DNA of 64,000 nt from positions 504,001 through 568,000 of the forward strand of contig NZ_CP028918.1 in NCBI RefSeq assembly GCF_003060865.1. Direction: 5' to 3'. A program made the translations under genes and the position numbers. The notes below the pieces were generated by a model. It saw only the letters and a list, made by a program, of their open reading frames with translations, ran no database searches and had not been told where the DNA came from. Positions 24,774-32,321 of the stretch are shown here, piece by piece. Source of the DNA: Gemmobacter aquarius (lineage in GTDB: Bacteria; Pseudomonadota; Alphaproteobacteria; Rhodobacterales; Rhodobacteraceae). The stretch's first letter is position 1. Each line of letters starts with the position of its first letter.

Positions 24774-25610
24774 ATGAACGACCAGAGCCCCGGATACCAC
24801 TACGCCGTCATCGAGCGTGCGCTGCGCGAGATCGATGCGGGCGGCCCTGCGCTGACGCTTGACGAATTGGCGGCGCGCATGGGGATGAGCGTGGCGCATT
24901 TCCAGCGGGTTTTTTCGCAATGGGTGGGTGTGTCGCCCAAGCGCTACCAGCAATATCTGACGCTGGATCATGCCAAGCGGCTGCTGGCCGAGCGGTTCAC
25001 GGTTCTGGATACCGCGCTGGCGTCGGGCCTGTCGGGCGGCGGGCGGCTGCATGACCTGTTCCTGCGCTGGGAGGCGATGTCGCCGGGGGATTATGCGCGG
25101 GGCGGCGAGGGGGTGGTGATACGCTGGGGGTGGTTCGACACGCCCTTCGGTCGCGCGATCGTCATGGGAACCGAGCGGGGCATTTGCGGGATGGGCTTTG
25201 CCGCCGAGATGGGAGAGGCAGAGGCGGCGGACGATTTGCGGCGGCGCTGGCCGCGGGCGCGTTTCGTCGAGGATGGGGCAGCGCTGGCCGGATGGGTGGC
25301 GGCGGCATTTGGCGGCGGCGGCGGCGAGGTGCCGCTTTACCTGATCGGCGCGCCGTTCCAGATCAAGGTCTGGGAGGCCCTGTTGCGGGTGCCCGATGGC
25401 CATGTGACCAGCTATTCGCAATTGGCGGGGGCGGTCGGTTTGCCCAAGGCGGTGCGGGCTGTGGGCACGGCGGTGGGGCGCAATCCGGTGTCGTTCCTGA
25501 TCCCCTGCCACCGCGCCTTACGCAAGACTGGCGAGTTGGGCGGGTATCACTGGGGGCTTCCGGTCAAGCGGGCAATCCTTGCGTGGGAGGCGGCCCGCAC
25601 CCAAATGTGA
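24774..25610 (+). CDS. AraC-type HTH / O6-methylguanine-DNA methyltransferase fusion (Ada-like without the N-terminal zinc domain)
   Basis: The 278-residue protein joins an AraC-type helix-turn-helix region (about residues 20-105: TLDELAARMGMSVAHFQRVF, VSPKRYQQYLTLDHAKRLL) to a suicide methyltransferase domain. The active-site motif PCHR lies near residue 246 in SFLIPCHRALRKTGELGGYH, with VWEALLRVPDGHVTSYSQLA ahead of it. It lacks the N-terminal cysteine-rich methylphosphotriester-sensing domain of E. coli Ada, so how it would sense damage as a regulator is unclear. AAGGAG lies seven bases before ATG 24774. Confidence 0.9.
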   Translation: MNDQSPGYHYAVIERALREIDAGGPALTLDELAARMGMSVAHFQRVFSQWVGVSPKRYQQYLTLDHAKRLLAERFTVLDTALASGLSGGGRLHDLFLRWEAMSPGDYARGGEGVVIRWGWFDTPFGRAIVMGTERGICGMGFAAEMGEAEAADDLRRRWPRARFVEDGAALAGWVAAAFGGGGGEVPLYLIGAPFQIKVWEALLRVPDGHVTSYSQLAGAVGLPKAVRAVGTAVGRNPVSFLIPCHRALRKTGELGGYHWGLPVKRAILAWEAARTQM

Positions 25611-25723
25611 TGGGCGGAAACCTGCCAGTCGCGGGCGCGGGCTATCTGTTGCCCGTCATGGCTGGTATATCCTTCGCCCGAGCCCGAAACACGGGCCAGA
25701 AAAACAGTCGAGGCGCGAGAACG

Positions 25724-26392
25724 ATGAGCATCAAAGTTTCCATTTCCCTTTCCGTGTTGGCCGTATTGGGCCTGACTGCCTGTACCGACCCGAACATGGG
25801 CGTGCCCTCGGCCGGATCGGTGGCTACGAACCCGAACGCCAACCGCAACGCGGGCGCGGTGATCGGCGGTTTGCTGGGCGCTGCTGCGGGGGCCAATGCA
25901 GACAACGACTCGTTTGCCAAGGCTGTCGTGGGCGGTGCCCTCGGCGCGGCTGTCGGCGGTGCGATCGGCAATTCGCTTGACCAGCAGGCGGCGGAATTGC
26001 GCGGGATCAACGGGTCGTTCAGCGTGACGAACATGGGCGATTACCTGATCGTCAACCTGCCGCAGGACGTGCTTTTCGCGGTGGACAGCGCGTCACTGCG
26101 GCCAGATCTGGCCGAGGATATCGGCGCGATTGCGGGCAACCTGCAACGCTATCCGAACAGCCGGATCGAAGTGATCGGCCATACCGACAACAGCGGCACG
26201 GCGGCTTACAATCAGGACCTGTCGCAGCGCCGCGCCGTTTCGGTGGCGGGCGTGTTGCGCGCCAATGGCGTGCCGAGCCCGCGCATCACCGCCTATGGCC
26301 GTGGCGAGGATCAGCCCGTTGCGTCGAACCTGACGCCGCAGGGCAAGGCGATGAACCGCCGCGTGGAAATCATCATCCGCCCGACGCGCTAA
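25724..26392 (+). CDS. OmpA-family outer-membrane lipoprotein with glycine-zipper segment
   Basis: The 222-residue protein has a lipoprotein signal peptide ending in LTAC (Cys20). A glycine-rich zipper follows (AGAVIGGLLGAAAGA and VVGGALGAAVGGAIG, about residues 43-85). A C-terminal OmpA-like peptidoglycan-binding domain has FAVDSASLRPD, VIGHTDNSG, QRRAVSVAGVL, GRGEDQP and NRRVEIII. It should anchor the outer membrane to peptidoglycan. ATG 25724 gives a clean signal peptide; the frame is open far upstream but that part is a shadow of the MGMT gene. A strong terminator follows at 26412. Confidence 0.9.
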   Translation: MSIKVSISLSVLAVLGLTACTDPNMGVPSAGSVATNPNANRNAGAVIGGLLGAAAGANADNDSFAKAVVGGALGAAVGGAIGNSLDQQAAELRGINGSFSVTNMGDYLIVNLPQDVLFAVDSASLRPDLAEDIGAIAGNLQRYPNSRIEVIGHTDNSGTAAYNQDLSQRRAVSVAGVLRANGVPSPRITAYGRGEDQPVASNLTPQGKAMNRRVEIIIRPTR

Positions 26393-26411
26393 GCCTTTGC
26401 AAGGGTAGGGG

Positions 26412-26444
26412 AAGGCCGGGCCTGCGGGTCCGGCCTTTTCCTTT
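26412..26444 (+). terminator. Rho-independent terminator after the OmpA lipoprotein gene
   Basis: AAGGCCGG (26412-26419) and CCGGCCTT (26430-26437) form a perfect eight-base stem with a ten-base loop, followed by the T-rich stretch TTCCTTT. It lies 20 bases after the stop and is the most classical terminator in the window. Confidence 0.8.
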
Positions 26445-26473
26445 GCGGGTTTCGGTTTGTGAAGCGGCGGTTT

Positions 26474-26492
26474 TGGTCATAGTTTCAGACCA
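26474..26492. promoter_or_regulatory. Inverted repeat upstream of the GntR gene, candidate autoregulatory operator
   Basis: TGGTC and GACCA form a dyad 43-61 bases before ATG 26535. Read as TTGGT-N11-ACCA it has the same half-sites and spacing as the dyad upstream of glcD (3419-3441). FadR-family regulators often bind such GGT/ACC half-sites and often repress their own gene. Binding is inferred. Confidence 0.45.
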
Positions 26493-26534
26493 GATTGCCA
26501 AAGTGCAATGCCGGGGTGCAATGCCGGGGGTGCC

Positions 26535-27302
26535 ATGCCGTTCCAGAAGGTCCAGACCGAGAAGCTGTCGCAAAGCGTGGTGCGGCAGATCGAGTTGTTG
26601 ATCCTGCGCGGCATTTTGCGGCCCGGCGAGCGGCTGCCGTCTGAACGCGAATTGGCCGAGCGGATGGATGTGTCGCGCCCCAGTCTGCGCGAGGCGGTGG
26701 CCGATCTGTCCGAGCGGGGGCTGCTTGTCGCGCGGCCCAATGCGGGGATCTATGTGGCTGATGTGCTCGGGTCGGCCTTTGCGCCTGCGCTGGTCGATCT
26801 GTTCGCGCGTCATGACGAGGCGGTGTTCGACTATCTTGCCTTTCGCCGCGATATGGAGGGGTTGGCCGCCGAGCGCGCGGCACGACTGGGGTCGGATACC
26901 GATCTGGCGGTGGTCGATGCGGTGTTTCGCAAGATGGAGGCCGCGCACGGCAAGCGCGATCCATCGGACGAGGCGGGTCTGGATGCCGAATTCCACATGG
27001 CGATCATCGAGGCGAGCCACAATGTGGTGATGCTGCATATGCTGCGGTCGATGTTCGATCTGCTGCGGCAGGGGGTGTTCTACAACCGCCAGATGCTGTT
27101 TCGCACCCGCACCACGCGCGATGTGCTGCTGGACCAGCACCGCGCGATCAACAGCGCCTTGCAGGCGCGTGATCCTGCGGCGGCGCGCGCGGCGGTCGAG
27201 GCGCATCTGGGTTTCGTCGCGGGCGCGCTGGAGGACCAGTTGAAAGCCGACCGCTTCGAGGCGATCGCGCTCCAGCGGCTGCAGCATGAACGGGGAAGGT
27301 AG
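26535..27302 (+). CDS. FadR-family (GntR, FCD domain) transcriptional regulator
   Basis: The 255-residue regulator has an N-terminal GntR winged helix (SQSVVRQIELLILRGILRPG, ERLPSERELAERMDVSRPSL, LREAVADLSERGLL; residues 10-70). A C-terminal FCD ligand domain has metal-binding His/Asp positions in DAEFHMAIIEASHN, the DQHRAINSALQARD segment and the VEAHLGFVAGAL segment. The family senses organic acids such as lactate, pyruvate or glycolate. ATG 26535 (MPFQKVQTEKL) is preferred over one nine codons upstream. A dyad shared with the glcD promoter makes glycolate control a plausible role. It converges with a DUF805 gene. Confidence 0.88.
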   Translation: MPFQKVQTEKLSQSVVRQIELLILRGILRPGERLPSERELAERMDVSRPSLREAVADLSERGLLVARPNAGIYVADVLGSAFAPALVDLFARHDEAVFDYLAFRRDMEGLAAERAARLGSDTDLAVVDAVFRKMEAAHGKRDPSDEAGLDAEFHMAIIEASHNVVMLHMLRSMFDLLRQGVFYNRQMLFRTRTTRDVLLDQHRAINSALQARDPAAARAAVEAHLGFVAGALEDQLKADRFEAIALQRLQHERGR

Positions 27303-27310
27303 GGCTGGTT

Positions 27311-27350
27311 GCCCCCCCCCCCGTCCCTCCCCCACCGGGGGGAGGGAGAC
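27311..27350. terminator. C-rich hairpin between the GntR gene and a DUF805 gene
   Basis: A run of twelve C is followed by GTCCCTCCCCC and GGGGGGAGGGAGAC, which pair with a short bulge (27323-27350), then GCTTTTGCTT. It resembles the hairpin at 14911-14950. It lies between convergent genes and can serve both directions. Confidence 0.55.
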
Positions 27351-27359
27351 GCTTTTGCT

Positions 27360-27773
27360 TTAGGTCGTTGTAATAGGGTCGGCGCCGAAGCGGTTGGTGC
27401 CTGCGCTGCCGCGTTTGCAGGTAAAGACCAGCAAGACGATCCAGCCGAGCAGCGGTACGATGGAGAGGAGAAGCATCCAGCCGGATTGGCCGACATCGTG
27501 CAGGCGGCGTGCGCCAAGGGCAATGGCGGGCAGGACCGTGGCAAGGGTCCACAGCCCTCCGAGAAGGCCGAGGTTCAGACTGAAGCCAATCCCGCCGTCG
27601 CCCGCTGTGGATTGCAGATCGCCCGAGCCCAGTAAGGTAAGGTCGATATAGGTCAGAATCCCCGAGACGATGATCGAGAAAAGCACCCACCACCAGAATT
27701 CCGAGCGCGATGCGCGGCCCGAGAAGGTGGCGTAGTTCGAAAAGACGGATTTGACCGCCTGTATCATGTTCAT
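27360..27773 (-). CDS. DUF805 membrane protein (first of two)
   Basis: This 137-residue protein matches DUF805 (YhaH-like), small inner-membrane proteins of unknown function. It starts with VKSVFSNYATFSGRASRSEF, has three or four membrane segments, the conserved ALGARRLHDVGQSGW near residue 88, and a C-terminal TNRFGADP. A second, divergent DUF805 gene lies 71 bases upstream on the same strand; the two share layout and motifs and look like an old tandem duplication. Confidence 0.85.
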   Translation of the reverse strand: MNMIQAVKSVFSNYATFSGRASRSEFWWWVLFSIIVSGILTYIDLTLLGSGDLQSTAGDGGIGFSLNLGLLGGLWTLATVLPAIALGARRLHDVGQSGWMLLLSIVPLLGWIVLLVFTCKRGSAGTNRFGADPITTT

Positions 27774-27844
27774 TATGTGTCCGATTACTGGCTACGAAAG
27801 GCGATCTGCCTGCCCGAAGGGTTGGAGCAGAACAGCACGTTCGG

Positions 27845-28240
27845 TCAAGCGGTTTGCGGTTCGGTCACCGGATCGGGGCCGAAGCGGTTGGGGCCAATCG
27901 TGCCGCGGGTGCAGGCCCAGACCAGAAGCAGGATCCAGCCGATCAGGGGCAGGAAAACGATCAGCAGCCACCAGCCGGTGCGGTCGATGTCATGCAAGCG
28001 GCGCACGCCGACCGCGATGCTTGGAAGCAGGGTAAGCAGCGTGAAGACAGCAGAAAGCGGGCCGCTTCCGTCCATATGCTGCATCATGTTCCGCCCGAAG
28101 ATCGCGCCGTCAAGGATGCCGAGGGCGAGGTTTGCCAGCACGCAGAACAGCGCCCAAAACCAGTATTCGGCGCGGCGGGCGCGACCGGAGAAGGTGACGT
28201 AATTGAAGAGGACGGACCTGACAGCGTGTTGAAAGTTCAT
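27845..28240 (-). CDS. DUF805 membrane protein (second of two)
   Basis: This 131-residue paralogue of the gene at 27360-27773 opens with VRSVLFNYVTFSGRARRAEY. It keeps AVGVRRLHDIDRTGWW near residue 80 and ends IGPNRFGPDPVTEP. The N-terminal motif and the RRLHD loop are conserved between the pair, while the membrane segments differ. Function is unknown. A gap of about 100 bases separates its start from the plsY stop, so it may have its own promoter. Confidence 0.85.
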   Translation of the reverse strand: MNFQHAVRSVLFNYVTFSGRARRAEYWFWALFCVLANLALGILDGAIFGRNMMQHMDGSGPLSAVFTLLTLLPSIAVGVRRLHDIDRTGWWLLIVFLPLIGWILLLVWACTRGTIGPNRFGPDPVTEPQTA

Positions 28241-28341
28241 TCCGGTTCTCTCTCGTCTTCTTGTACGATGCCGATTGCTGTGACTGCGCTAAACCTGCCG
28301 CAGATGATGGGGCCGGTCAACGTTACGGGTGGAACGAAAGT

Positions 28342-28953
28342 TCAGCCCTTTTTCGCGCCGATCTTCGGTTCGGTCCCGTCGCGCAAGCGGCGCAGGTTGG
28401 CCGCGTGGCGCAACCAGACGAGGGCGGCGAGCAGCGTGCCGAGGATGACCATTTCGCCCTGGTCGAACAGGATCAGCCAGACGGGGGCGAGAGCGGCGGC
28501 GACGAGGGCCGAGAGCGAGGAGATGCGCGATATGGCGGCGGTGGCGGCCCAGGTGGCGCATACGGCAAGGCCAGCGGGCCATGCGAGCGCGAGCAGCGTG
28601 CCGAGACAGGTTGCAACGCCCTTGCCGCCCTTGAACCCGAGCCAGACGGGGAAAAGGTGGCCGAGGAACGAGAAAAGAGCTGCGATCTGAGCGGCGTCTT
28701 CGCCCACCAGCGCGCGGGCGACGAGCACGGCGATACCTCCCTTGGCCGCATCAAGGAGAAGCGTGGCGAGGGCTGCGGGCTTGTTTCCGGTGCGCAGGAC
28801 GTTGGTTGCGCCGATATTGCCCGATCCGATCTGGCGCAGGTCGCCAAGGCCCAGAAGGCGCGTGATCACAAGGCCGAAGGGGATGGAGCCGAGCAGGTAG
28901 GCAAGCGCCGCGGTCAGGGCCAAGGCCAGGGTCGCACTGGTGAAATCGGGCAT
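28342..28953 (-). CDS. plsY: Glycerol-3-phosphate acyltransferase PlsY
   Basis: PlsY transfers an acyl group from acyl-phosphate to glycerol 3-phosphate, the first step of phospholipid synthesis. The 203-residue polytopic protein shows LLGSIPFGLVITRL, GSGNIGATNVLR near residue 43, and GHLFPVWLGFKGGKGVAT near 97-114, the conserved loop motifs of the family. It is the last gene of the pyrB cluster and starts three bases after the pyrC-like stop, so pyrimidine and phospholipid genes are co-transcribed here. Confidence 0.93.
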   Translation of the reverse strand: MPDFTSATLALALTAALAYLLGSIPFGLVITRLLGLGDLRQIGSGNIGATNVLRTGNKPAALATLLLDAAKGGIAVLVARALVGEDAAQIAALFSFLGHLFPVWLGFKGGKGVATCLGTLLALAWPAGLAVCATWAATAAISRISSLSALVAAALAPVWLILFDQGEMVILGTLLAALVWLRHAANLRRLRDGTEPKIGAKKG

Positions 28954-28956
28954 GGG

Positions 28957-30228
28957 TCAGGCCTTGAATACTTGGGCACCGGCGACGAAGGTCGCGAGCA
29001 CCTTACCCTCCATCCGCTGGCCGTCAAACGGGGTGTTCTTCGATTTGGAGCGCAGGGTGAAGCGGTCCATTACAAAGGGGGCGTGGGGGTCGAACAGGAT
29101 CAGGTCGGCGGGGGCGCCTGCCTGCATCCGGCCTTGGGGCAGGTTCAGGCGGCGGGCGGGGTTCAGTGCCATGGCGCGGAAAAGGTGGGGCAGGTCGATG
29201 TGACCTGCGTGAAACAGGCGCATGGCGGCAGGGAGGAAGGTTTCGAGCGCCACGGCGCCGGAAGCGGCTTCTTCGAAGGGCAGGCGCTTGGATTCTTCAT
29301 CCGCCGGGGTGTGCATCGAGCTGATGGTGTCGATCAGGCCCGAGCCTACGGCTTCGACCATGGCGAGGCGGTCTTCTTCCGACCTGAGCGGGGGGGTGAA
29401 CTTGAAGAAGGTGCGATAGTCGCCCACGTCGATTTCATTCAGCGTCAGATGGTGGATCGAGGTACCTGCGGTGACATCGAGGCCTGCCGCCTTGGAGCGT
29501 TCCAGCGCGGGTAGCGCGTGGCGCGTGGTGATCTGGTCGGCGTGGTAGCGCGCGCCTGTCATTTCCACCAGCGCAAGGTCGCGGTCCAGCCCCATGCGTT
29601 CGGCGATGGGCGATACGGCGGGCAGGCCGCGCAAGCTGGCGAATTTGCCCGAGGTGGTGGCGGCGCCCTTGGACAGGCCCGGTTCCTGCGGGTGGCCGAT
29701 GACCAAGGCCCCAAGGCTGCGGGCATAGGTCAGGGCGCGCGACAGTGCCTTGGTGTCGGTCGAGACGTGGAAGGCATCGGTGAAGGCCACGGCGCCCGCG
29801 TCGAGCAGAAAGCCGATCTCGGTCATCTCGCGCCCTTCGCGGCCCTTGGTCAGGGCTGCCATGTGGCGGATGCGGACGGGTGACGCCTCGGCTGCACGGC
29901 GGGTGACGAATTCCAGCGTTTCGGGGGTGTCGATGGCGGGGGTGGTGTCGGGGCGGGCGATGATTGTGGTGACGCCCCCTGCGGCGGCGGCAAGGCCCGC
30001 CGAGCGGAAGGATTCGCGGTGACGTTCGCCCGGTTCGCCGATCTTGACGCCGATGTCGACGATGCCGGGCGCAAGGTAATGGCCGCCGCAGTCGATTTCG
30101 GTGGCGGTTTTCGGGCGCGGGCCGTTGATCGCGGCGATCAGGCCTTTGGACAGGGTGACCGAGCCTGTGGTGACGGTGCCCGCTTCGGGGTCGATCAGCT
30201 GCGCGTTGGTCAGGTGAAGCGTGGTCAT
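28957..30228 (-). CDS. pyrC: Dihydroorotase-like protein lacking metal ligands (PyrC' / PyrX type)
   Basis: The 423-residue protein has the amidohydrolase fold of dihydroorotases and sits in the pyrB operon. The metal and catalytic residues are missing. The usual HxH after the PGIVD segment reads DIGVKIGEPG. The usual HCED-type segment reads GHPQEPG, and the usual DHAPH segment reads SSMHTPADEE. Such proteins are known as inactive dihydroorotase homologues (PyrC' or PyrX) that form a complex with aspartate carbamoyltransferase, as in Pseudomonas. I infer a structural role beside PyrB. An active dihydroorotase should lie elsewhere in the genome. ATGA overlap with the upstream gene. Confidence 0.85.
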   Translation of the reverse strand: MTTLHLTNAQLIDPEAGTVTTGSVTLSKGLIAAINGPRPKTATEIDCGGHYLAPGIVDIGVKIGEPGERHRESFRSAGLAAAAGGVTTIIARPDTTPAIDTPETLEFVTRRAAEASPVRIRHMAALTKGREGREMTEIGFLLDAGAVAFTDAFHVSTDTKALSRALTYARSLGALVIGHPQEPGLSKGAATTSGKFASLRGLPAVSPIAERMGLDRDLALVEMTGARYHADQITTRHALPALERSKAAGLDVTAGTSIHHLTLNEIDVGDYRTFFKFTPPLRSEEDRLAMVEAVGSGLIDTISSMHTPADEESKRLPFEEAASGAVALETFLPAAMRLFHAGHIDLPHLFRAMALNPARRLNLPQGRMQAGAPADLILFDPHAPFVMDRFTLRSKSKNTPFDGQRMEGKVLATFVAGAQVFKA

Positions 30229-30668
30229 GCGCGATTGCCCGATAGGGTTGCGGCGACGCGTGATGCATCGGCCATGTATTTCATCAGGTGTTTGTCACCC
30301 GAGTGGGTGATGATCTGCACGTCGCCGAGGAAGGGACGGGCGGCGGCGATATCGGCCAGCGGGATGCTTCGCAAGGCGGGGCCGAGCAGACGGAGGTCGG
30401 TCAGGCGCCAGCGCTGGGCCATGGCTTCGGACCGCAGATAGAGGGCGCGGAGGGCGATGGCGGGGACAGCGGCGACGGGGCCTGTCCAGGCGTAGGGATT
30501 GCCCATGGCCGTCAATGCGAGGCCCGCGATAAGCCCGCCGACGAGCGCAAGGATGCCGTGGCCGCGCCAATAGGCGGCGGGGTCGGGGCTGAATTCGCGG
30601 AGCAGGGTTTCGCCGGGCTGAAGCGGTGCTTCGCCGCCAAGGATCGGGTCGCGGGTGATCGTGGTCAT
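30225..30668 (-). CDS. Small membrane protein of the pyrB-plsY operon, PH-like C-terminus
   Basis: The 147-residue protein has two hydrophobic segments (about residues 36-55 and 62-77). A following domain of about 70 residues (RWRLTDLRLLGPALRSIPLA, FLGDVQIITHSGDKHLMKYM) resembles bacterial PH-like domains found in membrane proteins. I do not recognise a named family with certainty. It overlaps both neighbours by four bases (ATGA at 30225-30228 and at 30665-30668), so it is tightly bound into the operon. Confidence 0.7.
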   Translation of the reverse strand: MTTITRDPILGGEAPLQPGETLLREFSPDPAAYWRGHGILALVGGLIAGLALTAMGNPYAWTGPVAAVPAIALRALYLRSEAMAQRWRLTDLRLLGPALRSIPLADIAAARPFLGDVQIITHSGDKHLMKYMADASRVAATLSGNRA

Positions 30669-31195
30669 GACGCGAGCCAGACGAAGAGGGCCGTGAAGAC
30701 GAAGATCAGGATCAGGACGACGGTTGCGATGCGGCCCGACATCGCAGCATCCGACGGTCCGGCGCGGGGGCCTTCCAGCACGCCACTGGCCGAGGGGGTT
30801 TCAGGCATGGGCAAAGGCAGGGCGGGGGCGGGTTCGGCGTAATGGCCGATGAAGCGCAAAGGCGGGCGCGGGGTAAGGGTGGTGCCGCCCGCCCCCAAGG
30901 CCGCGCGGAACACCATGAGAAGTCGGCCCCTAAGGCTGTCGAGCATGGCAGTATCGGGGGCGACGGTGGCATCGTCCATGCCGTTCGCCTCGGACAGGTA
31001 TTTTGCAAGGCCGATGACGCGGATGGTGTCAGTGTCGATCACCTCGATCTGGCCGGCGTCGACGGTGTCGGTGCCGAGGGCGGCGGCGAGGTCGCCGGCA
31101 AGGAAGGCGTCGATTTCCGTATCAAGCAGGTCCACGGCGAAAAGCCAGACCGCGCGGTCACGGGTCAGCGGGATGCGGAGCGGATCGGTCGTCAT
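30665..31195 (-). CDS. Hypothetical protein with C-terminal membrane anchor, pyrB operon
   Basis: The 176-residue protein has a soluble N-terminal region ([20 protein letters not shown], then [19 protein letters not shown]), a proline-rich stretch ([17 protein letters not shown]), and a single C-terminal membrane segment ([19 protein letters not shown]). It has no recognised domain or signal peptide. It overlaps pyrB by four bases and the next gene by four bases. Its place between pyrB and the pyrC-like gene suggests a conserved operon member of unknown role. Confidence 0.75.
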   Translation of the reverse strand: MTTDPLRIPLTRDRAVWLFAVDLLDTEIDAFLAGDLAAALGTDTVDAGQIEVIDTDTIRVIGLAKYLSEANGMDDATVAPDTAMLDSLRGRLLMVFRAALGAGGTTLTPRPPLRFIGHYAEPAPALPLPMPETPSASGVLEGPRAGPSDAAMSGRIATVVLILIFVFTALFVWLAS

Positions 31196-32154
31196 GGCAT
31201 CGCACCCGCAAGGGCGCGGCCGCGCTCGGCGCGCAGGTTGCGGGCCAGAAGGTCCATGCAGGCCATGCGGACGGCGACGCCCATTTCCACCTGCTCCTGA
31301 ATGACCGAACGGTTGATGTCATCGGCCAACTCGCCGTCGATTTCCACCCCGCGGTTCATCGGGCCGGGGTGCATGACGATGGCATCGGGCTTGGCGAAGC
31401 CGAGCTTTTCGGCGTCGAGCCCGTAGCGGTGGTAGTATTCCCGTTCGGACGGGATGAAGCCGCCGTCCATGCGTTCCTTTTGCAGGCGGAGCATCATCAC
31501 CACATCGGCGCCTTCGAGGCCTTTCTTCATGTCGTCGAAGAGTTCGCAGCCGAAATCCTGCACGCCTGCGGGCATCAGCGTGGGGGGGGCGATCAGGCGG
31601 ATGCGGTTTTCCATCTTGCCGAGCAGGATCAGGTTCGAGCGGGCGACGCGGCTGTGGGCGATATCGCCGCAGATCGCCACGGTCAGGCGCTGGATGCGGC
31701 CCTTGGCGCGGCGGATGGTCAGCGCGTCGAGCAGGGCTTGCGTAGGGTGTTCGTGGCGGCCGTCGCCTGCGTTCAGGACGGCGCAGTTCACTTTCGACGC
31801 CAGCAGGTTGACCGCGCCGGACGCGCCGTGGCGCACCACCAGAAGGTCGGGGTGCATGGCGTTCAGCGTCATGGCGGTGTCGATCAGGGTTTCGCCCTTT
31901 TTCACCGACGAGGCGGCGACCGACATGTTCATCACATCCGCGCCGAGGCGTTTTCCGGCCAGTTCGAAGCTGGCTTGGGTGCGGGTCGAATTCTCGAAGA
32001 ACATGTTGATCTGCGTCATGCCCGACAGAACGTCGGACTGTTTCACCGTACGGCGGTTGAGGTCGACGTAGCGGTCGGCAAGGTCGAGGATGGTGGTGAT
32101 TTCGAGCGGGGACAGCTGTTCGATGCCGAGAAGGTGACGGGCGCGGAAGGTCAT
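31192..32154 (-). CDS. pyrB: Aspartate carbamoyltransferase catalytic subunit
   Basis: PyrB condenses carbamoyl phosphate and aspartate in pyrimidine synthesis. The 320-residue protein contains the carbamoyl-phosphate motif [13 protein letters not shown] near residue 53, [11 protein letters not shown] near 84, [10 protein letters not shown] near 134, [12 protein letters not shown] near 160 and [11 protein letters not shown] near 267. No pyrI regulatory gene follows. Instead the gene is coupled to two small membrane genes and the inactive dihydroorotase homologue, which fits the class of ATCase that needs such a partner. Confidence 0.95.
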   Translation of the reverse strand: MTFRARHLLGIEQLSPLEITTILDLADRYVDLNRRTVKQSDVLSGMTQINMFFENSTRTQASFELAGKRLGADVMNMSVAASSVKKGETLIDTAMTLNAMHPDLLVVRHGASGAVNLLASKVNCAVLNAGDGRHEHPTQALLDALTIRRAKGRIQRLTVAICGDIAHSRVARSNLILLGKMENRIRLIAPPTLMPAGVQDFGCELFDDMKKGLEGADVVMMLRLQKERMDGGFIPSEREYYHRYGLDAEKLGFAKPDAIVMHPGPMNRGVEIDGELADDINRSVIQEQVEMGVAVRMACMDLLARNLRAERGRALAGAMP

Positions 32155-32245
32155 GGCTGTCCTTTGTCGTCGGCTAAGCGGTCCTTGGGCTTATAGGTAG
32201 GTGCGCGGCTTGCGACAAGCGGGCACTGTGCGCGGCGCGGGCGGG

Positions 32246-32266
32246 CGTTTTCTTCGTAAGAAAACG
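32246..32266. other. Perfect hairpin in the divergent pyrB / UDG-like region
   Basis: CGTTTTCTT and AAGAAAACG form a nine-base stem with a three-base loop, 80 bases upstream of pyrB and 56 before the divergent gene. A terminator-like stem is unusual between divergent promoters. It could act as a leader attenuator for pyrB, a protein-binding dyad or a leftover repeat; nothing decides between these. Confidence 0.45.
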
Positions 32267-32321
32267 GCCTGCGCCGGAATGGCGGTTGTCGCATCAGGGG
32301 GCAGGCCCTAGGATTTGCAGC

